21,475 nucleotides of DNA. Origin: PNKC01 sp039917655. Lineage in GTDB: Bacteria; Chloroflexota; Dehalococcoidia; Tepidiformales; Tepidiformaceae. The notes beneath the pieces were generated by a model. The model saw only the letters and a program-made list of their open reading frames with translations. It was not told where the DNA came from and did no database searches. The stretch is from contig JBDSJC010000043.1 in assembly GCA_039917655.1 (NCBI GenBank), positions 1 to 21,475 on the forward strand, given 5' to 3'. The translations under genes and the position numbers were made by a program. Shown one piece after another: positions 20,923 through 21,475 of this stretch. Position 1 is the stretch's first letter. Each line of letters opens with the position of its first letter.

Positions 20923-21475
20923 CGGCCCAACCGGATTCCGCATCCGGCCGCGCCTGGCTACTGCCCGCCAGCGTTGCCGTGATCGCCGTCGCGGTCGCGA
21001 CGATCACGGTGGGACTGGCGTGGGCGCTGAATCGCGACAACCTTCCCCCTGCGCCCCCGGCCTTCCGCGCGCCCGCGCCGATCACCCCCGTAAACGTCTA
21101 CGAGATCAAAGAGGCGAACGCGGCCGGGCTCGTCCTTGGTTCCGCCGATGGGGCCACTGACATTCGCGTCCCTCGCCCCACGACTATTGACACGGTGCTG
21201 CAGGGAGGCTCCCTTAGCGCAGGCGATTGGGTGAACGTCATCGGCATCGTCGATGAGGTCCGCAACTTCTCGATTCGCGCCATCCTCGTGCTTCCCGAGC
21301 ACGGCGCCGCCGGCGCGGACGGCGTGGCCCGCACACCCGCGGGGTTCAGCGGGCTCGAAACTCGCCGCGACCCGGCAGAGCGGATCATCATCGGTGGGCA
21401 GATCGTCCGCGTGGATGGCAAGTCGGCCACGCTCAACGGCCCCGCGGGCGAGATCACCCTGACCATTACGAAGGA
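20919..21475 (+). CDS. Membrane-anchored beta-rich protein, truncated at the window edge
   Basis: An open frame of 185 codons runs from TTG at 20919 to the right edge without a stop. The TTG overlaps the TGA of the 68-residue gene (TTGA). Residues 13-37 (WLLPASVAVIAVAVATITVGLAWAL, quoted in part: VAVIAVAVATITVGLAW) form one membrane anchor, followed by a Pro/Ala-rich linker and an outside domain. This holds one beta-rich unit (AGLVLGSADGATDIRV, then GDWVNVIGIVDEVRNFSIRAILV) and the start of a second (IIIGGQIVRVDGKSATLNG). The pattern of a G-V-turn-strand followed by GD-V-V-G resembles DUF5666/OB-like repeats. The family is a guess; the anchor and the open frame are seen directly. Confidence 0.7.
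   Translation, partial: MTAQPDSASGRAWLLPASVAVIAVAVATITVGLAWALNRDNLPPAPPAFRAPAPITPVNVYEIKEANAAGLVLGSADGATDIRVPRPTTIDTVLQGGSLSAGDWVNVIGIVDEVRNFSIRAILVLPEHGAAGADGVARTPAGFSGLETRRDPAERIIIGGQIVRVDGKSATLNGPAGEITLTITK

Overview
This is a compact, GC-rich (roughly 60-65 % by eye) stretch of bacterial chromosome. It carries one tRNA gene and 24 protein-coding genes, the last of which is cut by the right edge. I see no phage, transposon, CRISPR or conjugation genes. The gene mix (DinB-like proteins, single-domain CsoR, S9 peptidase, two-domain VOC protein, crotonase plus hotdog thioesterase, FmdB zinc ribbon) and the frequent GTG starts would suit a Chloroflexota (Dehalococcoidia-like) or similar high-GC lineage. 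That placement is a weak inference, because no rRNA or other decisive marker is present.

Layout, left to right. tRNA-Lys(TTT) on the minus strand. An alpha/beta hydrolase with a Cys nucleophile (+), tail to tail with valS (-). An MFS transporter (+). A short block of heptamer repeats running into the stop codon of an HNH nuclease gene (-). A divergent csoR (-) / trxA-trxB (+) locus with a recognisable CsoR-type operator. An FmdB-type zinc ribbon gene (-), then a DinB-like gene and a CitE/HpcH-like gene as an operon (+). A minus-strand operon of a SnoaL-like gene, a 59-residue membrane protein and glycerate kinase. A lipoprotein of unknown role (+). A minus-strand run of PAP2 phosphatase, crotonase and PaaI-like thioesterase. 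A complete M17 leucyl aminopeptidase (+). A GNAT acetyltransferase (-) preceded by a dispersed inverted repeat. A minus-strand VOC protein / S9 peptidase pair. Finally a plus-strand operon of a monoacylglycerol-lipase-like hydrolase, a 68-residue protein and a truncated membrane-anchored protein.

How the genes work together. trxA and trxB form a complete NADPH-thioredoxin disulfide-reducing system. Their promoter appears to be shared with, and overlapped by the operator of, a CsoR-family sensor with the Cys-His-Cys copper signature, although no copper exporter is visible here. The crotonase and thioesterase are translationally coupled and probably act on the same acyl-CoA. Glycerate kinase feeds glycerate into glycolysis. 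The aminopeptidase and the S9 peptidase both serve peptide turnover, but from separate transcription units.

Expression signals are informative. Three genes have a -10-like hexamer exactly 6 nt before ATG, which predicts leaderless mRNAs. Four other genes share the -10-like hexamer TACACT. Two convergent gene pairs share a single TTAG tetranucleotide as both stop codons. One gene seems to have no usual start codon where it should begin, but an ATC after a strong ribosome binding site. No intergenic gap exceeds 300 bases. I did not find an obviously new multi-gene defence or biosynthetic system; the most novel-looking items are the CsoR-thioredoxin arrangement, the non-canonical start and the leaderless promoters.
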